Assembly: GCF_002001105.1 (NCBI RefSeq)
Contig: NZ_MUNP01000071.1
Coordinates: forward strand, 1-54,943
Length of the DNA stretch: 54,943 nt
Reading direction: 5' to 3'
Source of the DNA: Rhodanobacter sp. C06
GTDB lineage: Bacteria > Pseudomonadota > Gammaproteobacteria > Xanthomonadales > Rhodanobacteraceae
The notes beneath the pieces are model-generated. The model did no database searches. It worked only from the letters and a program-made list of their open reading frames with translations, and had not been told where the DNA came from. Position numbers and translations under genes: made by a program. Shown here piece after piece: positions 1 through 7,246 of this stretch; positions within the stretch are counted from its first letter, which is position 1; each line of letters opens with the position of its first letter.

Positions 1-124
1 CGATGCGCGTCTGGTTGATGTCGAAGCCGAGCGTGGCGTAGTGCTTGCCGAATTCCACCGCGAGCGGCAGGCCGACGTAGCCCAGGCCGATGATGGCGAT
101 CTTGCTGTCTTGCGGATTCCGCAT
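1..124 (-). CDS. Nucleotide-sugar 6-dehydrogenase, N-terminal fragment (TviB/WbpO type)
   Basis: Only the first 41 codons are present; the gene runs off the left edge. The translation begins MRNPQDSKIAIIGLGYVGLP and continues with LAVEFGK and GFDINQTRI, the N-terminal Rossmann NAD-binding motif (GxGxxG) of UDP-sugar dehydrogenases. The LAVEFGK wording matches the TviB/WbpO branch (UDP-GlcNAc/UDP-GalNAc 6-dehydrogenases) better than P. aeruginosa WbpA. Such enzymes oxidise C6 of UDP-HexNAc to the uronic acid in the cytoplasm. It would supply the uronate substrate for the WbpB/WbpE/WbpD enzymes encoded at 17.4-20.1 kb. The start is ATG at 124-122, with only a weak GGGA-type ribosome site. The exact substrate cannot be told from this fragment. 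Confidence 0.85.
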   Translation of the reverse strand, partial: MRNPQDSKIAIIGLGYVGLPLAVEFGKHYATLGFDINQTRI

Positions 125-497
125 GCGGTCATCCCGAGATGTTCTGGACGGGCGTCTTGCAGGGCACGCTGCGTGTGTCGGTGTTTCGACGGAACGTCAT
201 GCATGCGCTTGCGCTTGCGTGGATGCAGCGCCGACCCTGCAAAGGTATATCGAGCATGGGTCGCGCATGTTCTCGCGCGGCGAGGCAGAGTCATCTCGAG
301 TTAATGTGCAGTGTCGTTGTATGACACTCCACTTGTTCGAACCTGCAGTCTTGACGCTGCAGTGCGCGCCACGGCAGACACTCATTCCGCATGCTTGCGG
401 TAGCGGTTGCGCGCTTCGACGATTCAAGCCACGGCGTCGGCGCCTGGCGTCGAGACAAAATCCGACCGGCAGTCATTTTCCGGCCGGAGTTCTGGGA
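125..497. other. Intergenic, no gene recognised
   Basis: This 373-base stretch lies upstream of the minus-strand dehydrogenase. Short open frames exist on both strands, but none shows a recognisable protein family or a convincing ribosome site. It probably carries the promoter of the dehydrogenase gene. Confidence 0.4.
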
Positions 498-620
498 TCA
501 ATGGAGGATATCCATGTGAAACATCACCCAGCCAGCCAACGCGCTGATCGTCAGGCAAACAATGAGCCAGAATCCCCGGGAGTTCTTCTCCCAGAATGGC
601 TTTTTCTCGTTGTTTTCCAT
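498..620 (-). CDS. Small single-pass membrane protein (40 aa)
   Basis: Reading the minus strand gives a 40-residue protein. It starts MENNEKKPFWEKNSRGFW, followed by a hydrophobic stretch (LIVCLTISALAGWVMF) and a short HMDILH tail. The charged N-terminus (residues 1-17) and a single predicted membrane helix (about residues 18-34) are typical of real small membrane proteins, and the composition is unlike a chance frame in high-GC DNA. An in-frame ATG at 632-630 would add four residues (44 aa in all); neither start has a strong ribosome site. It lies between the dehydrogenase and wza, so a role with the polysaccharide machinery is possible but only inferred from position. No family was recognised. 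Confidence 0.55.
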   Translation of the reverse strand: MENNEKKPFWEKNSRGFWLIVCLTISALAGWVMFHMDILH

Positions 621-632
621 GCTTGTTTGCAT

Positions 633-1378
633 CCGTAGCGGTCAGCTGGGCGGCGATCAGGATCCTTTACCCAAGCCAGTATCATGCCAAACGAGAGCGG
701 CCGCATGATCGAAGGCGACATGCTGCGGTTCAAGGCGCGAATCTGGGATGGGTGCCGCAAGTCCGGGCTTGGGTGGCCGCCTGGTGCGAGCGTCATTCCG
801 CGCATGTCGCGGCATGCCTGACGCCAGGGACACCGCGGGTACCCGCCGTACATCGCAGGTGCCGGGCATGTGGCGGCGCAGCGAGTCAGCCAAGGACAAA
901 AATTGTCAGCAATACGCCATGGCACCGAGTCACGGAAGCATCGTCCAGCGCCGCTTGTGGCGCGGCGCTCGAAGGCAGGCGTGTGGAGAATCCGTCCGCA
1001 AACTTGAATGCCGGCGGATCCAAGGACAAGCACGATGGCGGAGCCGGCTGCATGGATTTTGCCGCGGACACATTGGATTTGAAGCTTTGGATTGGAGATC
1101 AATGAAGCGGTCACGTGTACGGTTTATAAATGTGGTTATGGATTGTGATGATTATTTCACGCTACCTGTGGCATGACATTCAATCCACTTTGTCTCGCGG
1201 TTGATTTTGTCCGCGATTATCAAACTGTCTGGTTCAGTTGGTCATTGATCGAAAGGCGAATCTTTCGCTTTGCGGGACGGTTTCGTGCGGCCGGAAAAGC
1301 ACGAATTCAGGGGTCAGGCATGCCGCCAGCCAGCGGTTTCGAACATTGCAGTACGAATCCTACGAGGACCTTTGGATC
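633..1378. other. Intergenic region upstream of wza
   Basis: No convincing gene was found. The segment from about 1080 to 1260 is clearly more AT-rich than its surroundings (for example TTTATAAAT near 1122-1130) and is the likely promoter region for wza. A 24-codon frame behind GGAG at about 1102-1176 was noticed but not accepted. Confidence 0.35.
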
Positions 1379-2485
1379 ATGAAAAAGACTTGTGCCTTTG
1401 CCATTCTTGGGTTCGCGCTGCTTGCCAGCGGCTGCGTGTGGTCGCCGGGCCAGGAAATGTCCGGGAAGGGCCTGGTTCGCGGTACGCCAAGCGACAGCAG
1501 CCAAGTCCAGCTGGTGACGATTACCCCGCAGCTGCTGGCGGAGAATCCTACGCCGGTGCTGACCGCAACGGTGCCGCAGGAACTGCTGTCCTATCAGCCG
1601 ACCCCTTACCGCATCGGTCCGGGGGATTCGCTTTACATCACGGTATGGGACCACCCGGAGTTGACGTCGCCGGCCGGCACGCAACAGCAGACGGCGGCCA
1701 ACGGGCGCCTGGTGCGGTCGGACGGCACCTTGTTCTATCCCTATGTGGGTGGCATCAAGGTTGCGGGAATGACGATCGAGCAGGTGCGTCAGACCATTGC
1801 GGAGAAGCTCGCGAAATTCGTCGAGCGGCCGCAGGTGGACGTCAGCATCGTCGGCTACAACAGCCAGCATGTGCTGCTCCAGGGTGCCTTCATGAAGACC
1901 GACCCGCTGTCGATCACCTCGGTTCCGCTGACTCTGGCGCAAGCGTTGGGCACGGCGACCATCAATGCCGACCAAGCCAACATGTCCGACCTGGTGCTTA
2001 GTCGCGACGGACAGAACTATCACCTGGATCTTGCTGCGTTGTACGACAGCCGGGGACTGGCGAAGGACATCTATCTGAAGCCGGGCGATCGCCTGATGCT
2101 TCCCTACAACGACTCCGAGGAGGTGTACGTGATGGGCGAGGTGATGCGTCCCCAAGCGGTCACCTTCAGGACGCTTTCCTCGATCTCGCTGACCCAGGCA
2201 CTGGGCCGCGTCGGCGGCCTGAATCCGGTCACTTCCAACGGCAGGGCCGTCTACGTGATACGTGGCGCGAACAATCTGAAAAATACCCCGGCCAAGGTCT
2301 TCCAGCTGGATGCGCGTTCGCCGGCCGCATTTGCGCTGGGAGACGATTTCAGGTTGAAGCCGGGTGACGTGGTGTTCGTCGGGGCAGCCGGCATCACCCG
2401 TTGGAACCGTTTCCTGAGCCAGTTGCTGCCTTCGGCTACCCTGGTCAGCAGTGCCGCCGCCGCGAATTACAGCGCGAACCACTGA
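1379..2485 (+). CDS. wza: Polysaccharide export lipoprotein, Wza/GumB family
   Basis: This 368-residue outer-membrane export protein forms the channel through which the polymer leaves the periplasm, working with the Wzc autokinase encoded at 20.3-22.5 kb. The start chosen (ATG 1379) gives a lipoprotein signal: MKKTCAFAILGFALLASGC, with the lipobox Cys at residue 19. A longer frame from 1238 would bury this signal. The Poly_export domain begins near YRIGPGDSLYITVWDHPEL and is followed by two SLBB-like segments, around VLLQGAF and VYVMGEV; both keep the KPGD motif (YLKPGDRL, RLKPGDVV). The length matches Wza (about 380). The gene is monocistronic or followed by the initiating transferase 663 bases downstream, and it diverges from the dehydrogenase at 1-124. 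Confidence 0.93.
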   Translation: MKKTCAFAILGFALLASGCVWSPGQEMSGKGLVRGTPSDSSQVQLVTITPQLLAENPTPVLTATVPQELLSYQPTPYRIGPGDSLYITVWDHPELTSPAGTQQQTAANGRLVRSDGTLFYPYVGGIKVAGMTIEQVRQTIAEKLAKFVERPQVDVSIVGYNSQHVLLQGAFMKTDPLSITSVPLTLAQALGTATINADQANMSDLVLSRDGQNYHLDLAALYDSRGLAKDIYLKPGDRLMLPYNDSEEVYVMGEVMRPQAVTFRTLSSISLTQALGRVGGLNPVTSNGRAVYVIRGANNLKNTPAKVFQLDARSPAAFALGDDFRLKPGDVVFVGAAGITRWNRFLSQLLPSATLVSSAAAANYSANH

Positions 2486-2541
2486 TGTGGTCCTGAACTC
2501 GCGATCCTGAATTCCGATTCGCGATCGGCATGGACCATGCC

Positions 2542-2588
2542 CGAACCCACGCCATCAACGCGATGCCCGTATTGATGGCGTGGGTTCG
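2542..2588. terminator. Perfect 17-bp hairpin downstream of wza
   Basis: Arms 2542-2558 and 2572-2588 are exact reverse complements (CGAACCCACGCCATCAA and its complement) around a 13-base loop. It starts 57 bases after the wza stop. There is no T-run after it, so it may act as an mRNA-stabilising or Rho-assisted hairpin rather than a classical intrinsic terminator. Confidence 0.5.
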
Positions 2589-2660
2589 AGCTGGTGCAGG
2601 ACGCCGCGGCGATTGCCGGAATCCGCGGTGGCGATGGGTCGAAACGCTCGTCGGTGATCA

Positions 2661-2703
2661 CCCTTCGACTCGGGCCCTTTGGGCCTACGCTCAGGGCGAA
2701 CGG
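2661..2703. repeat. REP-like imperfect palindrome
   Basis: The segment CCCTTCGACTCGGGCCC - TTT - GGGCCTACGCTCAGGG, ending GCGAACGG, folds on itself through GGGCCC/GGGCCT and CCCT/AGGG. The flanks CCCTTCGA and CTCAGGGCGAACGG resemble a short dispersed intergenic palindrome common in proteobacterial genomes. No second copy was seen in this window. Confidence 0.45.
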
Positions 2704-3148
2704 TAGTGGCGCGTGCTGAGCTTTGTCGCTAATCAGGTTTCTCGATATCCCTGAGGCTGTCTTGTCGGCATGATGGACTTTTGCATTCGTGCTGCATGGC
2801 TCATGCATGCGTGGAATTAATGAAACATTATCCAAACATTCGATTCATGTAGCGCTCATATAAATGCGCAGTGGCTGAATAAGGCATTGGCGTTGTACCG
2901 GAATCGACATCCAAAAGTGATAGGTTCAAAAACCCGGCGTTAGCTCCATGTGCTCTGGTCGGGCAATCACCGTTGCGTCATTGATTGGATCAAGGCTGAT
3001 CCAGGCAGGAGGAAGTATCGGTCTGGTGGATCCACGGTTCGTGGGCACAGGTCAGCAAGGTTTTCGCCGCCCGTCGGCTGAACCCCCACAATTGAACTCG
3101 TTCGGACCTTGGGGGACCCGCTCGAGCAAGCTAGGAGGCGAAGGTCCC

Positions 3149-4354
3149 ATGCAGGAACTGCGGTTGCTCCTCGGTGTCATGGTTGCCGCATGCACGTCGG
3201 CTGCGGGCATCGTCGCCATGCGCCGGTTCGCTCTGGCGCTGGGTCTCGTTGATCGTCCCGATCAACGCAAACAGCATCTGGGCGAAGTGCCACTGGTTGG
3301 CGGCCTGGCGATCTTCACGGGGATGCTCGCGGGAGCGGTCTGCTACGGCGTTTTCGACGGATTCGAGCGCAGCCTGCTCGGAACCGCCGCCGTGCTTGCC
3401 CTGCTCGGCGCGCTGGACGATCGCTTCGGCCTCAGCGTGCGCGACCGCCTGCTGATCCAGACCATCGCGATACTGACCGTGATCGCGAGTACCGGCGTCT
3501 ACATCCACACGCTTGGACACATCTTCGGCCATGACGTGGTGCTTGGCTGGCTTGGCGTGCCCATGACGGTGCTTGCGGTCATCGGCCTGGTGAATGCGTT
3601 CAACATGATGGACGGCATCGATGGCCTGGCCGGCAGCCTGACCCTGGTCAGCATCGCCGCCGTCATCCTGTTCGCGTCGCCCACGCCCTTGCGCGGGGTC
3701 ATCATGCTGCTGGCCCTGCTGGCCGCGGCCACGTTGCCCTATTTGGTCGTCAACCTCGGCTTCGTGGGCGGCAAGGTTTTCCTGGGTGATGCGGGAAGCA
3801 CGCTGATCGGCTACCTGCTGGCCTGGGTACTCATCCGCCTGAGCCAGATGCCCGAGACGCACTTGTCGCCCGTCGACGTGCTGTGGTGCGTGGCGCTGCC
3901 GGTGCTCGACACGCTCGCGGTGATGTATCGACGCATGCGCGCGGGCCAGTCGCCGTTCAAGCCGGACCGCGGGCATATCCACCACATCCTGCAGGGGGCC
4001 GGCCTGGGACCTCGGGCCACCTTGGCCGCGCTGGTGGTGCTTGCCGTGGGCCTCGCGTCCATCGGCGCGATCGTCAGCGGCGTGGCTCATTCGGCGGGGG
4101 TGAACCTCGCCGTGTTTTGCCTGATCCTCGGCGTGTACATGACGACGGTCATGCGCCTGTGGCTGCGACAGGAAGCGCACCGGCAGAGCGGACTCGACCC
4201 GCAGCGCGGCATCGGTGCGAAGGCCATTTCAACGGGTGCGGGCCGATCAGCCGTGCCGGCCGATCTTGTGGCCCAGGGAGGGGAGGGCAGAGGCAGGGCG
4301 GCCGGTCACAAGACCGGGGCATACCGCGCGGCGGAACAGCCTGACCATCGTTGA
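3149..4354 (+). CDS. Undecaprenyl-phosphate sugar-1-phosphate transferase, WecA/MraY-like
   Basis: This is an integral membrane protein of 401 residues that would start repeat-unit synthesis by moving HexNAc-1-phosphate from a UDP-sugar to undecaprenyl phosphate. The start at 3149 is set by an ideal AGGAGG at 3132-3137. Diagnostic polyprenyl-phosphate transferase motifs are present: PDQRKQH near residue 32, NMMDGIDGLAG with the catalytic Asp pair, FLGDAGS, and the His-rich RGHIHH loop. About ten hydrophobic segments are visible. The core ends near MRLWLRQEAHRQ; a hydrophilic, low-complexity tail of roughly 60 residues follows, which is unusual for WecA and looks like read-through after a lost stop. 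It lies convergent to the beta-helix gene. Confidence 0.9.
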   Translation: MQELRLLLGVMVAACTSAAGIVAMRRFALALGLVDRPDQRKQHLGEVPLVGGLAIFTGMLAGAVCYGVFDGFERSLLGTAAVLALLGALDDRFGLSVRDRLLIQTIAILTVIASTGVYIHTLGHIFGHDVVLGWLGVPMTVLAVIGLVNAFNMMDGIDGLAGSLTLVSIAAVILFASPTPLRGVIMLLALLAAATLPYLVVNLGFVGGKVFLGDAGSTLIGYLLAWVLIRLSQMPETHLSPVDVLWCVALPVLDTLAVMYRRMRAGQSPFKPDRGHIHHILQGAGLGPRATLAALVVLAVGLASIGAIVSGVAHSAGVNLAVFCLILGVYMTTVMRLWLRQEAHRQSGLDPQRGIGAKAISTGAGRSAVPADLVAQGGEGRGRAAGHKTGAYRAAEQPDHR

Positions 4355-4438
4355 CCGCGCGCGCCGCCAGCCGCCGTCGCGAACCCGCGTGGATTCAGGG
4401 GTCGCTTGCGCGGCGCCATGCGGTTGCCGCGATGCCGG

Positions 4439-5878
4439 TCACTTCAGTCCCACGAGCTGGATCGTCGCACCAGCCGCAACGCGCTTGATGCCGTCATCGA
4501 TGTCGTTGGCGTATTCGATCGAACGGTTCACCACGAGATGGCCCTTGGTGATGCGCATCTGCTCGCTGGTGCTGAGGAAGGACATGGCAGCGGCGCCCGG
4601 TGCCGCGTGCGCACTGCGGCTGATCCTGTTGCCGGAGATGATCACCGCATCCGTGCGCCGGGTGTGGTCGCGGGTGTTGCCGTCGGCGAAGTTGATGCAG
4701 GAACCGTGGATGTCGACAAACACGTTGCCCGCGCATACCACCCGGTCGGCGCCCAGCACGCCGATCGCCCCCATCTGCGGGCGTATGCCGATGAAGGTGT
4801 TGCCCGTGATCACCGTGTCGATGGCGTTCTCGCTGGTCCCGTAGGCGAAGGATCCCAGCCTGATCGCGTCGCCGCCCGGGCCGGAGCCCGGCGGCGAGCG
4901 CTGGAACGTGCAGCCGCTGATCTGCGTGCCGCTCAACCCGTTGACCGCGATGTCGACGCGGATCGAATTGAGGAAGTGGCAGTTGAGCACGGAGAGGTTG
5001 TCGGCGACGTCCGTGGCGGTCTTGGGCCGTGTTGCAGAATCGATGCCCCAGTAGCAGTTCGTGAACTGGCAGCCCGACACGACCCAGTCGTGGATGTTGC
5101 TTCCCGTCTGGTGACCGTTGAAGAACGTGATGCCGGCCGTGTTCACGGTATCGATGTCGATGAACTTGCAGTGGCTGATGGTCACGTTGCGATACACGCT
5201 CCAGTTGTGGTCGGGCTCGAAATCGATGCCGCCCACCGAGTGGGAGAGTTTCGCGTTGCCGATGTTCCGGAAGATGCAGTTCGCGACCGTCAGATGGTCG
5301 CAGTCGATGACGGACAGGCCGTTGCGGTTGTCCTTGACCGCGCCGTCGAACACGCAGTCGCGCACGACGATGCGCTGGTTGTGGCGCTCGGTGCCGCGGA
5401 GCGTCCCCGATCCGACATACATGCCGTCGCCCCGGAAGCCGTGGAACATCACCCGCTCGACCGTCAGGTCCGAAGTGGCGTTGACGGCCAGCAGATACCA
5501 GAACTGCTGGTAGCCGAACTCGGCCACGCGCCCGTTGAGCTTGAGGTCGTGCAGATGGATGTTCCGCATGTTGTCCGCGACATCGGGCGTACCGCCGTCG
5601 CGCACGTGGGTGACGAGCATGAACTCGCAGGCCAGCGTGTCGTCGTGCGCCTTCAGCTCGCTGGCCTGCCCGTCGCCGTACAGCTCGATGTCCGACCTGA
5701 GGTTGAGTTGCTTCACGGGATAGGTCCCGGCGGGCACGTAGACCTTGCTCCCGGCCTGGTCGATCGCCGCCTGGATGCCGCCGGTGCAATCGTGCGAGCT
5801 GTTGCCGGCGCGGATGGCGGCGTGTTCCGCCGCGGGCAGGAAATCCAGGACGTTCGTCAGTTGCGGTGAGGATCGCAT
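4439..5878 (-). CDS. Right-handed parallel beta-helix protein (pectate-lyase-3-like)
   Basis: This 479-residue protein begins MRSSPQLTNVLDFLP. It then shows the pectate-lyase superfamily opening in which a Gly-Gly-Ile-Gln-Ala-Ala-Ile segment (about residue 34) precedes VYVPAGTYPV. Repeated Asn/Cys/Ile-rich rungs follow (for example VVRDCVFDGAVKDN, VANCIFRN, ISHCKFIDID, VLNCHFLNS, ISGCTFQ), typical of beta-helix coils. Such folds include polysaccharide lyases, epimerases and depolymerases. No signal peptide is visible, so a cytoplasmic role or non-classical release is implied. It is the last gene of the minus-strand polysaccharide series, 149 bases after the glycosyltransferase. Activity and substrate cannot be assigned from sequence alone. 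Confidence 0.75.
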   Translation of the reverse strand: MRSSPQLTNVLDFLPAAEHAAIRAGNSSHDCTGGIQAAIDQAGSKVYVPAGTYPVKQLNLRSDIELYGDGQASELKAHDDTLACEFMLVTHVRDGGTPDVADNMRNIHLHDLKLNGRVAEFGYQQFWYLLAVNATSDLTVERVMFHGFRGDGMYVGSGTLRGTERHNQRIVVRDCVFDGAVKDNRNGLSVIDCDHLTVANCIFRNIGNAKLSHSVGGIDFEPDHNWSVYRNVTISHCKFIDIDTVNTAGITFFNGHQTGSNIHDWVVSGCQFTNCYWGIDSATRPKTATDVADNLSVLNCHFLNSIRVDIAVNGLSGTQISGCTFQRSPPGSGPGGDAIRLGSFAYGTSENAIDTVITGNTFIGIRPQMGAIGVLGADRVVCAGNVFVDIHGSCINFADGNTRDHTRRTDAVIISGNRISRSAHAAPGAAAMSFLSTSEQMRITKGHLVVNRSIEYANDIDDGIKRVAAGATIQLVGLK

Positions 5879-6027
5879 GGCAAGGTCTCCAATCGTGCAT
5901 GGCTCCGGGAAGGGCTGTGGCGGTTCCGGCGAAGCCCGTCAGCGATTCCCTCGCGGGCGGATGCGGTTCTCCGAACGGCGCATGGGTCGTGTCATGGCAG
6001 GATACGCATGACGCGGGAAATGGACGT

Positions 6028-7188
6028 CTACAGGAGCGGCTCGGTGGACACCGCCGGCGATTCGCACAGTTCCGCGTAGACCTCCAGGGTGCGCTGGATG
6101 ACGATGTGCTCGTCGAATTGGGATCGCGCCTTGAGGCGAGCCGCTGCACCCATCCGGCGCGCAAGCTCCGGGTTTTCCTGCAGTCGCCGGATGGCCTGCG
6201 CCAGCGCCTTGCTGTCGCCCTTGGGAACCAGCAGGCCGTCGACGCCATCGGACACCACCTCGCGGCAGCCGGGGACGTCGGTGGTGATCAGCGGCAGGCC
6301 GCAGGCCGCCGCTTCGACCAGCGTCCGCGGCAAGCCTTCCCGGTGACTCGGCAGCACCACCACGTCGACCGAACCGAGCAGGCCGGCCATGTCGTCGACG
6401 TGGCCGAGCCAGCTGACCAGTCCTTCCGCGACCCATTCCCGTATCGTCGCTTCCGGCACGGTGGCGGGATTGCCGGGATCCGGCATGCCGGCGAGCAGGG
6501 CGTGGACGGTGCGACCCTGAAGGCGAAGCTGGCGCAGCGCGGCGACGAACTCGGCCAGGCCCTTGTCCCAGAGCAGCCGGCTGGCCAGCAGCACGCGCAT
6601 GCGGCCATCACCGGGAGGTCGTGCGCGCATCCCCGCGGCGAACTGCGCGCAGTTCACCCCGGAACCGCGGATCAGGCGGATATGCTCGGGGTCGACGAGT
6701 CCGGCCCGCCGGAACAGCGCCACGTCGTCCGCGTTCTGCAGGATCAACCGCGCGCCGCTGCCGCCGAGCGCGAGGCGCAGCAGGCTGCGCACCACCGGCC
6801 GCAGCAGCCGCGCCTTCAGCTGCGGGCTGGTGAACACGTAACCCATGCCGGCCACGGCATTCACCCGGGCCGGCACGCCGGCCAGCCGCGCCGCCAGCGA
6901 ACCGTACACGGCGCACTTGATGGTGAAGCCGTGCATCAGCACCGGCTGCTCGCGCCGCAGCAGGCGGACGAGATGCCACAGCAGCGCCGTTTCCCGCAAC
7001 GGATTCAGGCTGCGTCGCGCCATCGGCACGGATTCCCAGCGCAGGCCGAGGGCGCGCAGCTTGTCGCCATAAGGCCCCGGCGGGGAGATCAGCAGGACCT
7101 CGTAGCCTTGCCGTTGCAAGGCCAGCGCCAGCGCGCGGCGGAAGTTGTATAGGTACCAATCCGTGTTGGCGAACAGCACGGCTTTCAT
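6028..7188 (-). CDS. Glycosyltransferase family 4
   Basis: This 386-residue cytoplasmic or membrane-associated glycosyltransferase is likely to add one sugar to the lipid-linked repeat unit. The start at 7188 (MKAVLFANTDWYLYNFRR) follows a good CAGGAGA site; an upstream in-frame start at 7233 is less likely. The N-terminal half has the GT-B acceptor domain with GFTIKCAVYGSLAARL. The C-terminal donor domain carries LLASRLLWDKGLAEF and the GT4 signature SHREGLPRTLVEAAACGLP (E-x7-E), followed by TTDVPGCREVV. The family is secure, but the donor sugar is not known. It lies 58 bases downstream of the AsnB-type gene in the same direction. Confidence 0.9.
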   Translation of the reverse strand: MKAVLFANTDWYLYNFRRALALALQRQGYEVLLISPPGPYGDKLRALGLRWESVPMARRSLNPLRETALLWHLVRLLRREQPVLMHGFTIKCAVYGSLAARLAGVPARVNAVAGMGYVFTSPQLKARLLRPVVRSLLRLALGGSGARLILQNADDVALFRRAGLVDPEHIRLIRGSGVNCAQFAAGMRARPPGDGRMRVLLASRLLWDKGLAEFVAALRQLRLQGRTVHALLAGMPDPGNPATVPEATIREWVAEGLVSWLGHVDDMAGLLGSVDVVVLPSHREGLPRTLVEAAACGLPLITTDVPGCREVVSDGVDGLLVPKGDSKALAQAIRRLQENPELARRMGAAARLKARSQFDEHIVIQRTLEVYAELCESPAVSTEPLL

Positions 7189-7246
7189 GCGGCGGTCTCC
7201 TGCAAAACGGCGAGCGGGCCGCCGGTACGACATGCGTGCGGCAGCG

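Larger units (their letters stand above)
2486..3148. other. Intergenic, wza to initiating transferase
   Basis: This 663-base gap contains the two hairpins annotated separately and then an AT-rich stretch (about 2800-2950) that likely holds the promoter of the following transferase. No gene is supported. A longer upstream frame from 2948 exists for the next gene but lacks the strong ribosome site seen at 3132-3137. Confidence 0.4.

Noticed and set aside
1146-1165. Possible CRP-like site TGTGA...TTTCAC upstream of wza
   Set aside because: The spacing between half-sites is eight bases rather than six, and the second half is imperfect.
1102-1176. 24-codon frame behind GGAG upstream of wza
   Set aside because: Too short to support, no family, and it lies in what looks like the promoter region.
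1173-1190. Possible sigma-54 promoter starting TGGCATG before wza
   Set aside because: The downstream TTGC element is absent at the required spacing.
4406-5869. A 487-codon plus-strand frame opposite the beta-helix gene
   Set aside because: The composition is that of an antisense shadow (Asp-Val-Ala-His runs), with no start signals; the minus-strand protein has clear beta-helix rungs.
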